DNA from: Haloimpatiens sp042688525
GTDB lineage: Bacteria; Bacillota; Clostridia; Clostridiales; Clostridiaceae
Length of the DNA stretch: 64,000 bases
Reading direction: 5' to 3'
Assembly: GCF_042688525.2 (NCBI RefSeq)
Contig: NZ_JBHWAB010000001.1
Span: forward strand, 2,046,001-2,110,000
Numbering within the stretch: the stretch's first letter is position 1; every line of letters starts with the position of its first letter. A program made the translations under genes and the position numbers. Below the pieces are notes generated by a model. It worked only from the letters and a program-made list of their open reading frames with translations, had not been told where the DNA came from and ran no database searches. Below, piece after piece: positions 36,826 through 47,211 of this stretch.

Positions 36826-37569
36826 GTGAATAACATTGATGTATTAATTTTAGATATAAAAGGAAAATTTGCACACTTTAGAAAGTTTTATACTAATTCT
36901 TCATCACTATCATATTCTGTTCCTCCACGAACAACAATAGAGGGAATCATTGCGGCTATTTTAGGATATGAAAGAGATAGTTATTATGAAAAACTGTGTA
37001 AAAAAAATTTTAATATAGCAGTAAGAAAGATGAAAAGTACAAGGAAAATTATGCAAAGTCTCAATTATATTAAAGCTACTAAAAAAGATTCAGTGTATAC
37101 AATAGGGGAAGGACATACTCAAATACCTTTTGAATTAATAACTTCGGATGAAGTGGTTCATTATAGAGTTTATTTAAGCAGTGTAGATAATAAAATTATA
37201 GATAACATAGAAAAAAGGGCAAAACAAAATAAATATATATATGCTCCTTATCTTGGGGCGGCACCTTTTAACTGTTATATAGATTATGTGGATAGAATAA
37301 AAGGAACAATAGATAAAACTGATAAATCTGTAGAAATTAGTACTTTAATAAATTCTAGTTGTATTTCAGAATGTTGTATAGATTTAAAGAGAAAAGATTT
37401 ATTTCTTGTAAAGGAAAAAATGCCTTCAGACATATTGAAAAATAGAGTGATTGGTGAAATTAATTCTTATATATATGATGAAAATGGTTCGTCTTTGAAT
37501 GTGGTTTTAAATAGTGAGTTTGTAAAGTTAAACTATAAAGATTGTATAGAAAATATTATTTTTATGTAG
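36826..37569 (+). CDS. cas5: Cas5 (Cas5h-like) of type I-B
   Basis: A 247-aa RAMP-fold protein with the Cas5 N-terminal pattern DIKGKFAHFRKFYTNSSSLS, then YSVPPRTTIEGIIAAILG. In Cascade it caps the 5' handle of the crRNA. It starts at GTG (36826) with AAGGTGA upstream. A terminator-like hairpin follows before cas3. Confidence 0.92.
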   Translation: MNNIDVLILDIKGKFAHFRKFYTNSSSLSYSVPPRTTIEGIIAAILGYERDSYYEKLCKKNFNIAVRKMKSTRKIMQSLNYIKATKKDSVYTIGEGHTQIPFELITSDEVVHYRVYLSSVDNKIIDNIEKRAKQNKYIYAPYLGAAPFNCYIDYVDRIKGTIDKTDKSVEISTLINSSCISECCIDLKRKDLFLVKEKMPSDILKNRVIGEINSYIYDENGSSLNVVLNSEFVKLNYKDCIENIIFM

Positions 37570-37588
37570 TTAAAAAAATATTTCAGTA

Positions 37589-37622
37589 TGTGGAATTTTA
37601 GATTTAAAATTCCACATTTTTA
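37589..37622 (+). terminator. Terminator-like hairpin inside the cas operon (between cas5 and cas3)
   Basis: A perfect 12-bp stem, TGTGGAATTTTA (37589-37600) with TAAAATTCCACA (37605-37616), loop GATT, followed by TTTTTAT. It may limit read-through from the Cascade genes into cas3 and the adaptation genes. Confidence 0.8.
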
Positions 37623-37652
37623 TGATTATTATTGTAAAAATGGGGTGTTACT

Positions 37653-40034
37653 TTGGAATTTTATTCTCATCCAGATAAAAGATTAATAGATCATTTAGTT
37701 GAGGTTAGAAATATTTCAAAAACTCAAATTGAAAATAAATTTGATAAAGCTGATGAAATAATAAGTTACTGCCATGATTTTGGAAAGTATACAACTTATT
37801 TTCAAGATTACTTATTTTCAAGAAAAAAAGAAAACAATATTTTAAAAAATCATGGGTTTATATCTGCAGTATTTGCTTCTTATATTGCTTTTGAAGAATT
37901 TGAAAAGAATAGTTATATGCCTTATATAATATATAACTGTGTGCTACATCATCACGGCAGTATAGAAAATCCAGCTGAAAATTTACCAAAGAGTTTAAAG
38001 AAAATTGATGAATCAGAAAAACAAAGTTTAACAGATAAAATATATGCATGTAAAAAGCAAATTGAAGATATAAAAGAAAATAGAGAATTTATAGAATTAG
38101 ATTATAAAAGTATTGGTTATGATAAATATGTTAATGATTTTATTGATAACATCAAAGTAGAAGAGATACTTTTTAAGTTAAGAAGAATTGATCATATTTT
38201 TAGAAGAAGAAATAAAATGGAAGAAGTTTATTTTATTCATCAAATACTATATTCAGCTCTTATAAGTGCAGATAAATTAAGTGCTTCAAATACAAAAATT
38301 CCAAAATTACATTATACAGATTTTCAAACATTAAATTCAATTAAGAATAAAAAATTTAAAGATAGTCCTAAAAATTTTATTAATGGTTTAAGAAGCGATA
38401 TATTCAACAATATACAAGCAGAAATAGTTGAAAGTTATGATAAACATAAAATATTTTCAATAACATCACCTACAGGAACAGGAAAAACATATTCAGGATT
38501 TTTTGCAGCATTAAAACTTAAAGATTTATTAAAAGATAATAGAAAAATAGTTTATTCACTTCCTTTTACTTCAATAATAGATCAAAACTATAAATCAATA
38601 TATGAACTTTTAGAGGGTGTTGATGGTTTTGATGAAAATATAAGCAGTTACATAATAAAACATCATAATCTTTCCAATGTAGATTATAAATCAGAAAAAG
38701 AAGAATATGAGAAAACAAAGGCAGAACTTTTAATAGAAAATTGGAATAGTGGTGTAGTTGTAACTACATTTGTACAACTTCTTCAAACACTGATAGGTAA
38801 TAGAAACAGAATGTTAAAGAAGTTTAACAGTATGAGAGGTTCTATTATTTTATTAGATGAAGTACAAGCTATTGATATTAAGTTTTATAGACTTGTAGAC
38901 TATATTTTAAAAAGTGCTGTAAAGTACCTAGATTGCAGGATAATTATGATGACTGCCACAAAACCTCTTATTTTACAAGAAGGTCACGAACTTTTGAAGA
39001 ATAATGAAAAATATTTTGAAAAATTTGAAAGAACTAATATTATTCCAAAGTTAGAACCTCTAACAGTAGACGATTTTTGTGATAGATTTATTTCAAATAT
39101 TGAAGATAAGTCATACTTAATAATTTGTAATACAATAGGACAATCTTTAGATATTTATAAAAATTTAAGTGAAGATTTAGAAGAGCAAGAAAGAGAAGTT
39201 TCCTATTTGTCTACAAACATTTTACCTATTCATAGAAGGGAACGAATAAATGAAATTAATAAAAAACTAAAAAATGGTGAGAAACCAATTCTTGTTTCTA
39301 CTCAAGTAGTTGAAGCAGGAGTTGATTTTGACTTTGATGTAGTCATAAGAGATATTGCACCTATTGATAGTATAATTCAGGCAGCAGGAAGATGTAATAG
39401 AAATGGGAAAAGAGAAAAAGGAGAAGTTTATGTATATTCAATGTGCAAAGATGAGAATAAAAAAGGAGGAAGACAATATTTTGCTAATTTTGTCTATGGT
39501 AAAACCTTAATTAACATAACAAGTGATGTACTTAATAAGTATGATAGTATTTTTGAAAACATGTATTTTAACATTATTAAAGATTATTTTGATGAAGTTA
39601 ATAAAAATATTAATGATGAAGCTTCAGAAGGATTTATAGAATCAATTATTAAATTATATTTTACAAAGGCTGGTAAAAGTGAATATGAAGATTACACAAT
39701 AAGTAAATTTTCACTCATAAAAAGTAATCCGGATTACATGGATGTATATTTTAGAATTGATGAAAATGCAGAGAAAGTATATCAGGATTTATTAAAGGTA
39801 TTGTCAGAGAAAGATTTTGTAAAGAAAAAACAGCTTTATCTTGAAGTTAAAAATAAGATAAGAGATTATACACTATCTCTTCCATCTAAATTTAATTCTG
39901 CTTTTGAAAAGTGGAAAAATGGAGATGAAAAGGTATTTTTAATTAATATGCCTATGGAAGGCTGCGAAGATTATTATGACGAAATTACAGGATTTAAGCG
40001 TGAGGAAGATGAGCAAGAATTCATAGTTTTTTAG
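37653..40034 (+). CDS. cas3: Cas3 nuclease-helicase (HD + DExD/H)
   Basis: The 793-aa protein has an N-terminal HD nuclease domain (YCHDFGKYT near residue 40, VLHHHGS near 100) fused to a superfamily 2 helicase with Walker A SPTGTGKT near 271, DEVQ near 400 in place of DEAH, MTATKP, and the C-terminal motif QAAGRCNRNGK. It degrades target DNA after Cascade binding. It starts at TTG (37653) with TGGGGTG just before. All motifs are intact. Confidence 0.95.
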   Translation: MEFYSHPDKRLIDHLVEVRNISKTQIENKFDKADEIISYCHDFGKYTTYFQDYLFSRKKENNILKNHGFISAVFASYIAFEEFEKNSYMPYIIYNCVLHHHGSIENPAENLPKSLKKIDESEKQSLTDKIYACKKQIEDIKENREFIELDYKSIGYDKYVNDFIDNIKVEEILFKLRRIDHIFRRRNKMEEVYFIHQILYSALISADKLSASNTKIPKLHYTDFQTLNSIKNKKFKDSPKNFINGLRSDIFNNIQAEIVESYDKHKIFSITSPTGTGKTYSGFFAALKLKDLLKDNRKIVYSLPFTSIIDQNYKSIYELLEGVDGFDENISSYIIKHHNLSNVDYKSEKEEYEKTKAELLIENWNSGVVVTTFVQLLQTLIGNRNRMLKKFNSMRGSIILLDEVQAIDIKFYRLVDYILKSAVKYLDCRIIMMTATKPLILQEGHELLKNNEKYFEKFERTNIIPKLEPLTVDDFCDRFISNIEDKSYLIICNTIGQSLDIYKNLSEDLEEQEREVSYLSTNILPIHRRERINEINKKLKNGEKPILVSTQVVEAGVDFDFDVVIRDIAPIDSIIQAAGRCNRNGKREKGEVYVYSMCKDENKKGGRQYFANFVYGKTLINITSDVLNKYDSIFENMYFNIIKDYFDEVNKNINDEASEGFIESIIKLYFTKAGKSEYEDYTISKFSLIKSNPDYMDVYFRIDENAEKVYQDLLKVLSEKDFVKKKQLYLEVKNKIRDYTLSLPSKFNSAFEKWKNGDEKVFLINMPMEGCEDYYDEITGFKREEDEQEFIVF

Positions 40035-40056
40035 AATTAAGAAAGGGGAAGATTAT

Positions 40057-40548
40057 ATGGAAGTTAACGGAACTCTTATATGGTTTTATAATATTTGTAA
40101 GAGAGAAGTTTGGCTTATGGCTAGGGGAATTGTGCCTGACCAAAATGATGAAAATGTTGATTTGGGAAAGTTTATGCATGAACATTCTTATAAAAGAAAT
40201 GAAAAGGAAATAACTTTTGGAAATGTAAAGTTTGATATATTGTTTAAATCTAAGGATAAACTTGTGATTGGTGAAAATAAAAAAAGCTCAAAGTATAATG
40301 AAGCATCAAAATGGCAACTTTTATATTATTTAAAAGTTTTAAAAAAAGCAGGTGTAAATGCTGAAGGGGTTTTAGTATATCCAAATGAAAGAAAAAGAGT
40401 CGAAATTAAAATGGATGAGAAGAGTGAAATGAAGCTTGATAAAATGGTAGACGATATTGAACAATTAAGTATTTTGTCAAAGCCTCCAAAAGTTGAAAAA
40501 ATACCATTTTGTAAAAAATGTGCTTATAGAGAATTTTGTTATGCATAA
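40057..40548 (+). CDS. cas4: Cas4 nuclease
   Basis: A 163-aa RecB-like nuclease. Cysteine ligands of the iron-sulfur cluster are visible: Cys13 in YNICKREVWLM and the C-terminal CKKCAYREFC. The nuclease motif includes DILFKSKDKLVIGENKKSS and QLLYYLKVL. In type I-B, Cas4 trims prespacers and sets PAM orientation together with Cas1-Cas2, whose genes follow. Confidence 0.95.
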   Translation: MEVNGTLIWFYNICKREVWLMARGIVPDQNDENVDLGKFMHEHSYKRNEKEITFGNVKFDILFKSKDKLVIGENKKSSKYNEASKWQLLYYLKVLKKAGVNAEGVLVYPNERKRVEIKMDEKSEMKLDKMVDDIEQLSILSKPPKVEKIPFCKKCAYREFCYA

Positions 40549-40570
40549 AAATTAGAAGAAGGTGATAATT

Positions 40571-41563
40571 TTGAAAAAAGATATATACATTTTTAATGAT
40601 GGAGATTTAAAGAGAAAGGATAATACTTTATATTTTGAAAGTGCAGGGAAGAAAAAATATATTCCAGTAGAACAAATTGATAATATTTGGATTTTTGGTG
40701 AAGTTAATTTAAATAAAAGATTTTTAGATTTCGCTTCTCAGAAAGAATTATGCTTACACTTTTTTAATTATTATGGATATTATATGGGAACATTTTATCC
40801 AAGAGAACATCTTAATTCTGGTTATATGATTTTAAAGCAAGCAGAGTACTATATGGATTACCAAAAGAGATTAGATACTGCTAGAAGAATAATAAAAACT
40901 GGTGTTGCTAATATGATTGTGGTATTAAAATATTATAAAGGTAGAGGAGTTGACTTAGAAAATCAGATAAATAATATGAATGAAAATTTTAACAAAATGG
41001 ATAAAGCTGAAACTATTGAAGAACTTATGGCTTATGAAGGAAATATAAGAGATGAATATTATAGTTGTTTTTCTAAAATAGTTAGGAATCCAGAGTTTAA
41101 ATTTACAGTTAGAAGTAAAAGACCACCACTTGATAAGATAAATGCTCTTATAAGTTTTGGAAATTCTCTTATGTACTCAACAGTTCTTTCAGAAATTTAT
41201 GAGACACACTTAGATCCAAGAATAGGTTACCTTCACTCAACTAACATGAGAAGATTTACTTTAAATCTTGATGTAGCAGAAATATTTAAACCAATTATTG
41301 TGGATAGAATAATATTTTCACTGCTAAATAAAAATGTTATAACGGAAAAAGATTTTTCAACTGAGCTAAATGGAATTTTATTAACTGATAAGGGCAAAAT
41401 GAAATTTTTAAAAGAGTATAATGATAAACTAACAAGTACTATAAAATACAATGGTTTAAATCAATATGTAAGTTATAAAAGAATTATTAGAATGGAGCTC
41501 TATAAGTTGCAAAAACATATAATGGGAGACAAAAAATACGATGGTTTCGTAATGAGGTGGTAA
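40571..41563 (+). CDS. cas1: Cas1 integrase
   Basis: The 330-aa protein of the type I-B Cas1 branch has MKKDIYIFNDGDLKRKDNTL at the start and LMAYEGNIRDEYY around the first catalytic Glu, then YLHSTNMRRFTLNLDVAEIF with the catalytic His and acidic residues. I use the TTG at 40571, preceded by AAGAAGGTGAT; an in-frame GTG at 40562 lies inside that ribosome site. With Cas2 it inserts new spacers at the leader end. Confidence 0.95.
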   Translation: MKKDIYIFNDGDLKRKDNTLYFESAGKKKYIPVEQIDNIWIFGEVNLNKRFLDFASQKELCLHFFNYYGYYMGTFYPREHLNSGYMILKQAEYYMDYQKRLDTARRIIKTGVANMIVVLKYYKGRGVDLENQINNMNENFNKMDKAETIEELMAYEGNIRDEYYSCFSKIVRNPEFKFTVRSKRPPLDKINALISFGNSLMYSTVLSEIYETHLDPRIGYLHSTNMRRFTLNLDVAEIFKPIIVDRIIFSLLNKNVITEKDFSTELNGILLTDKGKMKFLKEYNDKLTSTIKYNGLNQYVSYKRIIRMELYKLQKHIMGDKKYDGFVMRW

Positions 41564-41564
41564 T

Positions 41565-41828
41565 TTGTTTGTTATACTTGTTTATGATTTTGGTGAAAAA
41601 AGAGTAGGAAAAGCACTTAAAAAATGCAGAAAATATTTAACTTGGGTTCAAAATTCAGTTTTTGAAGGTGACATAACAGAGGCTTCATTAAAAAAATTAA
41701 AAATAGAATTAACCGAAATAATGAACAAAGCAGAAGACTCAGTTATTATATATAAATTGAATAGCTTAAAATACTCCAAAAGAGAGGTTTTAGGTCTTAC
41801 AAAAAATGAGGAAGATTTATTCTTATAA
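41565..41828 (+). CDS. cas2: Cas2
   Basis: A small 87-aa protein with the ferredoxin-like start MFVILVYDFGEKRVGKALKK, including the conserved Asp, and NSVFEGDI. It starts at TTG one base after the cas1 stop, with GAGGTGGT inside the cas1 end. It is the structural partner of Cas1. Leader C begins 14 bp after its stop. Confidence 0.95.
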   Translation: MFVILVYDFGEKRVGKALKKCRKYLTWVQNSVFEGDITEASLKKLKIELTEIMNKAEDSVIIYKLNSLKYSKREVLGLTKNEEDLFL

Positions 41829-41842
41829 AACATTTCAAATTT

Positions 41843-41983
41843 TCGTCGACCCCCAATAACGTAAAATTCCCCGGGGATCGACGAATCTGCTAACCCGCAT
41901 GAATCCTATATTTCTATATTTTGTTTACAGTTTGTTAACAATTGAACATTTTTAGAAAGTGTGATATAATGCCTTTTGGACGG
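41843..41983 (+). promoter_or_regulatory. CRISPR leader C
   Basis: Same hairpin and TTTGTTAACAATTG palindrome as the other leaders; TTGAAC (41942-41947), 17 bp, TATAAT (41965-41970). Confidence 0.9.
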
Positions 41984-44900
41984 GTTTTTAGAATACCTAT
42001 GAGGAATTGAAACTGGAATTGTAACTGCTAGGAGTGGATTAAATGTTAGAAGTTTTTAGAATACCTATGAGGAATTGAAACCACGACATATGAACCAACA
42101 TTAAGCTCGGCTTTTGACAGTTTTTAGAATACCTATGAGGAATTGAAACTAAACTTCTCCTGTACTCGTTACTAAATAATCATAGGTTGTTTTTAGAATA
42201 CCTATGAGGAATTGAAACTTTACTTTGGGCAAAAGAAGTAACAGGAGTTGGAGAGGTTTTTAGAATACCTATGAGGAATTGAAACAGTACTTTGCATATA
42301 ATATCTAAAGTGGAACACTTAAGTTTTTAGAATACCTATGAGGAATTGAAACTGTTCCTTATATCTTTTATCTCTATATATTTTACCCGTTTTTAGAATA
42401 CCTATGAGGAATTGAAACTTTCCAATAATTTCTATAGTAACATTAGAAAATAATGTGTTTTTAGAATACCTATGAGGAATTGAAACAAGGTATAATTATA
42501 TTAGAAAATTTTAAAACAGTCTTAGTTTTTAGAATACCTATGAGGAATTGAAACAAAACTTGGAAATATACGGACCTGCAACCCGTTTTGCGTTTTTAGA
42601 ATACCTATGAGGAATTGAAACATAAGACAGGTGATTTTTTAACCATCCTTTTCGCTTGTTTTTAGAATACCTATGAGGAATTGAAACACTTTTGTAAATC
42701 TTCCCATTTTAATTCCTCACTTTGTTTTTAGAATACCTATGAGGAATTGAAACCATGTTGCCATTTTTAAGACCGTTTAAAAATTTTCGGTTTTTAGAAT
42801 ACCTATGAGGAATTGAAACTTGTCATTCCAATATGCCACAATAGTACCTTGTCCGTTTTTAGAATACCTATGAGGAATTGAAACACTATTTCGTAATCAG
42901 AATTAGCAACTTGTATTCCGTTTTTAGAATACCTATGAGGAATTGAAACTTAATTAATTATAGCACAAAGAGTGGTGTTATAAAATGTTTTTAGAATACC
43001 TATGAGGAATTGAAACTTAAAATGGAGTGTGAATATAAATGTTGGATTTTTCAGTTTTTAGAATACCTATGAGGAATTGAAACTCATCCTTTCAAAATTC
43101 AAAATTAATTTAATAATTGTGTTTTTAGAATACCTATGAGGAATTGAAACTTCGTTCACCAGGTGGAACCGTTTCTGGATCGTAGCTAAGTTTTTAGAAT
43201 ACCTATGAGGAATTGAAACCTTTGTTGCAAATAGTATTCAAATTTGTCTTTTCTAAGTTTTTAGAATACCTATGAGGAATTGAAACCCGTATTGCATTGG
43301 TTTTTGTAGCTTTAATAATCTTGTTAGTTTTTAGAATACCTATGAGGAATTGAAACTGCATTTTGCAGATATGAGGTAAACACATAATATAAAAGTTTTT
43401 AGAATACCTATGAGGAATTGAAACTAGGGAAATTACTATCTATTAGCACTTTTCTATTTACGTTTTTAGAATACCTATGAGGAATTGAAACTATTCAAAA
43501 TTGCTGATAAATATTTTTTTGTTTTTTTGTTTTTAGAATACCTATGAGGAATTGAAACTATGTAGGGAGTGCCAAACTCCCACAAAATCTATCGTTTTTA
43601 GAATACCTATGAGGAATTGAAACATAATAAAGAGGTAAAAGAGAAATATGAGCGTTGCAGTTTTTAGAATACCTATGAGGAATTGAAACTTCAGTATTTT
43701 AAAATCAAATGGTGAAAGAAAAACAGTTTTTAGAATACCTATGAGGAATTGAAACTATTATATGGTAATTGATACTTGATAAGAATAAAAGAGTTTTTAG
43801 AATACCTATGAGGAATTGAAACCCATGCTGTCGCCGTCATAACTCTCACAAGCAATATAAGTTTTTAGAATACCTATGAGGAATTGAAACTTGAAAATTC
43901 CACCATTTTCTTCTATAAGTTGTTGAAGTTTTTAGAATACCTATGAGGAATTGAAACATATAATGATTCCACCCTCTTCAGGCAAATTAACTTGGTTTTT
44001 AGAATACCTATGAGGAATTGAAACTACGTAAATGAATAATGCCCGTCTTCCCACCAGCCAAAGTTTTTAGAATACCTATGAGGAATTGAAACTTTGAGTT
44101 TTAATATTTCGGGTTCAACTAGTGTGTCTGTGTTTTTAGAATACCTATGAGGAATTGAAACACAGAATACGTGGAAAGTCCGGAATTGAACACCGTCGTT
44201 TTTAGAATACCTATGAGGAATTGAAACTCAAACTGTCTTGTACATTATCTTTGGTATTTATGTTTTTAGAATACCTATGAGGAATTGAAACACTTTATTC
44301 TTTTCTATTTTCCCAAAAGTCCAACCATAGTTTTTAGAATACCTATGAGGAATTGAAACGGTATTATACTAGTTCCCAACCAGTTTGTGCTACTAGTTTT
44401 TAGAATACCTATGAGGAATTGAAACTAACTCTTGGTTTTGTTTTTGCGGTTTTAGGCTTGGGTTTTTAGAATACCTATGAGGAATTGAAACATATTTTCA
44501 GATGAATATGGTAATAAGCAACCTTATAAGTTTTTAGAATACCTATGAGGAATTGAAACGTTGGAGCTATTACTTGGAAAGCTATGTTTAAATATGTTTT
44601 TAGAATACCTATGAGGAATTGAAACTAATTAGACCTATGACACCTTTTTATGATAAAACTTCAGTTTTTAGAATACCTATGAGGAATTGAAACTAACACC
44701 TCGCAATCCACATTCGTCAACTAAATCATCTGTTTTTAGAATACCTATGAGGAATTGAAACCATTCTTACCCTCAAAACTCTCTTATATCTCATTTAGTT
44801 TTTAGAATACCTATGAGGAATTGAAACAATCTTAAGTAGTGTATATACTGTATGATATTTTTAGTTTTTAGAATACCTATGAGGAATTGAAACATTAAAT

Positions 44901-45625
44901 AACTTATGTCTTTTTGTTGTTCTATAATTTGTTTTTAGAATACCTATGAGGAATTGAAACAAATCATATCCTCCCGTTGCTGTATAGCAGATTAGTGTTT
45001 TTAGAATACCTATGAGGAATTGAAACTTGTTTGGAATAGGGAAACTAGAAGATAAAGAACCGTTTTTAGAATACCTATGAGGAATTGAAACGATATAACA
45101 GCTCTAATTCCCACTTTTTCATCACCTCGTTTTTAGAATACCTATGAGGAATTGAAACTTTTTTAAGATAAAAAAAGAGGAAATTAATCCTCTTTGTTTT
45201 TAGAATACCTATGAGGAATTGAAACACTGTATGTCAGATTTAGTCGTTAGTGCAAAAATGGGGTTTTTAGAATACCTATGAGGAATTGAAACACGTGTGG
45301 TTCTTCTTCTTTCTCTGGACACTCTGTGTTTTTAGAATACCTATGAGGAATTGAAACTACATCCTGAATTAGATTTTATTGCTATTATCGATAGTTTTTA
45401 GAATACCTATGAGGAATTGAAACCTAACATAAAGAACCTACGTTCGACAATTTTTATTATAGTTTTTAGAATACCTATGAGGAATTGAAACACATAAGGT
45501 AATGGGAATTTTAATTCAGGCATTTTTGTTTTTAGAATACCTATGAGGAATTGAAACATTTATATTTATCTAACAAATATCTGCCTGGTATCTGTGTTTT
45601 TAGAATACCTATGAGGAATTGAAAC
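41984..45625 (+). CRISPR. CRISPR array C, 55 repeats / 54 spacers
   Basis: The largest of the five, with repeats identical to arrays A and B. It lies directly downstream of cas2, where adaptation is expected to be most active. The last repeat (45596-45625) is canonical and runs straight into the shared trailer. Two neighbouring spacers (43891 and 43958) and one in array B (32864) encode similar peptides on the same strand. Confidence 0.97.
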
Positions 45626-45927
45626 ATATCTTCTAAACTTTTAGTTTTACAAATCTTAAAAAAATTTCCTAATTGATGACTATATTGACTATAACTAAGT
45701 AGGAAACGTTAACTGTATCTATTGATAGGTTCATATAAGAAAAAAATATTTTTATATTGTATCAAAGATAAAATACTAAGCCCTAAAAAATTCAACAACT
45801 ATAATAGGGCTTAATTTTTATGAGTAATTTTATAAAATATAGTTGTCTTAAAATAAATAATATTAAAAAATATGATTAAAAATAATTGGATTTTAGGATA
45901 TAATATAAGTAAGAAGGGGTGAGTTAT
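45626..45927 (+). repeat. Array C trailer block with terminator
   Basis: Nearly identical to 29101-29402, starting ATATCTTCTAAACTTTTAGT. The terminator hairpin is TAAGCCCTA (45777-45785) with TAGGGCTTA (45805-45813) followed by ATTTTT. Confidence 0.85.
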
Positions 45928-46782
45928 GTGCAAAGATTAAAACCTTTAAATGATTATATATTCAAAAAAATTTTTGGTGAAAATGAAGTAAAAGATAATT
46001 TAATTGCATTTTTAAATGCAGTTTTAGATAGAAAAGATAGAGAAAGATTAGTTACATTAGAAATAGTAGACAATAAAGAATTGACAAGAGAATTTATAAG
46101 CGATAAAACTGCAATATTAGATGTAAGAGCAAAAACAGAAGATGGAACACAAATTGATATAGAAGTACAGCTTACAAATCAACACAATATGGATAAAAGA
46201 ACATTATTTTATTGGGGAAAGTTATTTAATGAAAATATATCTAAAGGTGAAGATTATAGAAATCTTAAGAAAGTAATAACTATAAACATATTAGATTTTA
46301 ACTATATAAACTTAGATAAGTTTCATACTAAATTTCATCTTTGGGAAGATGAAGCAAAAGACTATATGCTTACAGATTTAGTAGAGATTCACTTTATAGA
46401 AGTTCCTAAATTTAATGAATTAGAAGAGAAGAATTTAAAAGAAGATAGACTTCAAAGGTGGTTGACTTTCTTTAATAAGGATATTTCAGAAGAAAGATTA
46501 AAGGAGTTGATGGAGATGGATAAGGACATAAAAAAAGCAGAAGAGAGACTTGAATATCTAAGTAGTGATAAAGAGACAATAGAAATTTATAAAGCTAGAG
46601 AAAAATCACTTCATGAGAGAGCTAATATGATAAATGGAGCTAAGGAAGAAGGAAAAAAAGAAGGTAGAAAAGAAGAAAAAATTGAAATAGCAAAAAATTT
46701 ATTAGTAATTGGAATGAAATTAGAAAAGATAGCAAATGTTACAGGATTAAGTACAGAAGAAATCAAAAGTTTAAATCAATAA
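45928..46782 (+). CDS. Rpn/PD-(D/E)XK nuclease family transposase, copy 2 (intact)
   Basis: The 284-aa protein is the complete reference for the two broken copies. N-terminal QRLKPLNDYIFKKIFGENEV is followed by the nuclease core AILDVRAKTEDG and QIDIEVQLTNQHN, then FYWGKLFNENISKGEDY, a charged helical region, the EEGKKEGRKEEK repeat and a C-terminal helix pair (GLSTEEIKSL). Family members act as DNA endonucleases that promote recombination. It starts at GTG (45928) after AAGGGGTGA, where copy 1 has ATG. Lying between arrays C and D, it may have helped the duplication of this region; that is inference. Confidence 0.88.
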   Translation: MQRLKPLNDYIFKKIFGENEVKDNLIAFLNAVLDRKDRERLVTLEIVDNKELTREFISDKTAILDVRAKTEDGTQIDIEVQLTNQHNMDKRTLFYWGKLFNENISKGEDYRNLKKVITINILDFNYINLDKFHTKFHLWEDEAKDYMLTDLVEIHFIEVPKFNELEEKNLKEDRLQRWLTFFNKDISEERLKELMEMDKDIKKAEERLEYLSSDKETIEIYKAREKSLHERANMINGAKEEGKKEGRKEEKIEIAKNLLVIGMKLEKIANVTGLSTEEIKSLNQ

Positions 46783-47069
46783 GGTTTATGGTTAATCTTT
46801 AGTAAGCTACAATTACTGTATCATTTTGATCTTGCCGACTGATTTTGATTTTAAAATTCACCTAATCATTGCTTTATAATGGTTAAGCAGATTTTTTAGT
46901 AAAAGTAAAAATTTACTGTCTATAATTTAGTAATTGTTTTAGTAATTGTATAAGTAAAAAATGGTTAGAGCAGCGAGAAAAACTGTTATGTAAAGTAAAA
47001 ACGAATATTTTGACTGAAAATTTAACATCATAACTAATGATTAAAACTATTTATAATATAAATCTAATT
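46783..47069 (+). repeat. Linker between rpn copy 2 and leader D
   Basis: About 287 bp, near-identical to 30346-30620 apart from a short TTTAGTAATTG duplication. No gene is seen. Confidence 0.8.
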
Positions 47070-47211
47070 TTCGTCGATCCCCAATAGCGTAAAAATCCCC
47101 GGCGATCGACGAATCTTATAACCCGCATGAATCCTACATTTCTATATTTTGTTTACATTTTGTTAACAATTGAACATTTTTACAAAGTGTGCTATAATGC
47201 CCCTTGGACGG
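47070..47211 (+). promoter_or_regulatory. CRISPR leader D
   Basis: Hairpin variant TTCGTCGATC ... GATCGACGAA: two base changes relative to the other leaders keep a perfect 10-bp stem. TTGAAC (47170-47175), 17 bp, TATAAT (47193-47198). Confidence 0.9.
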
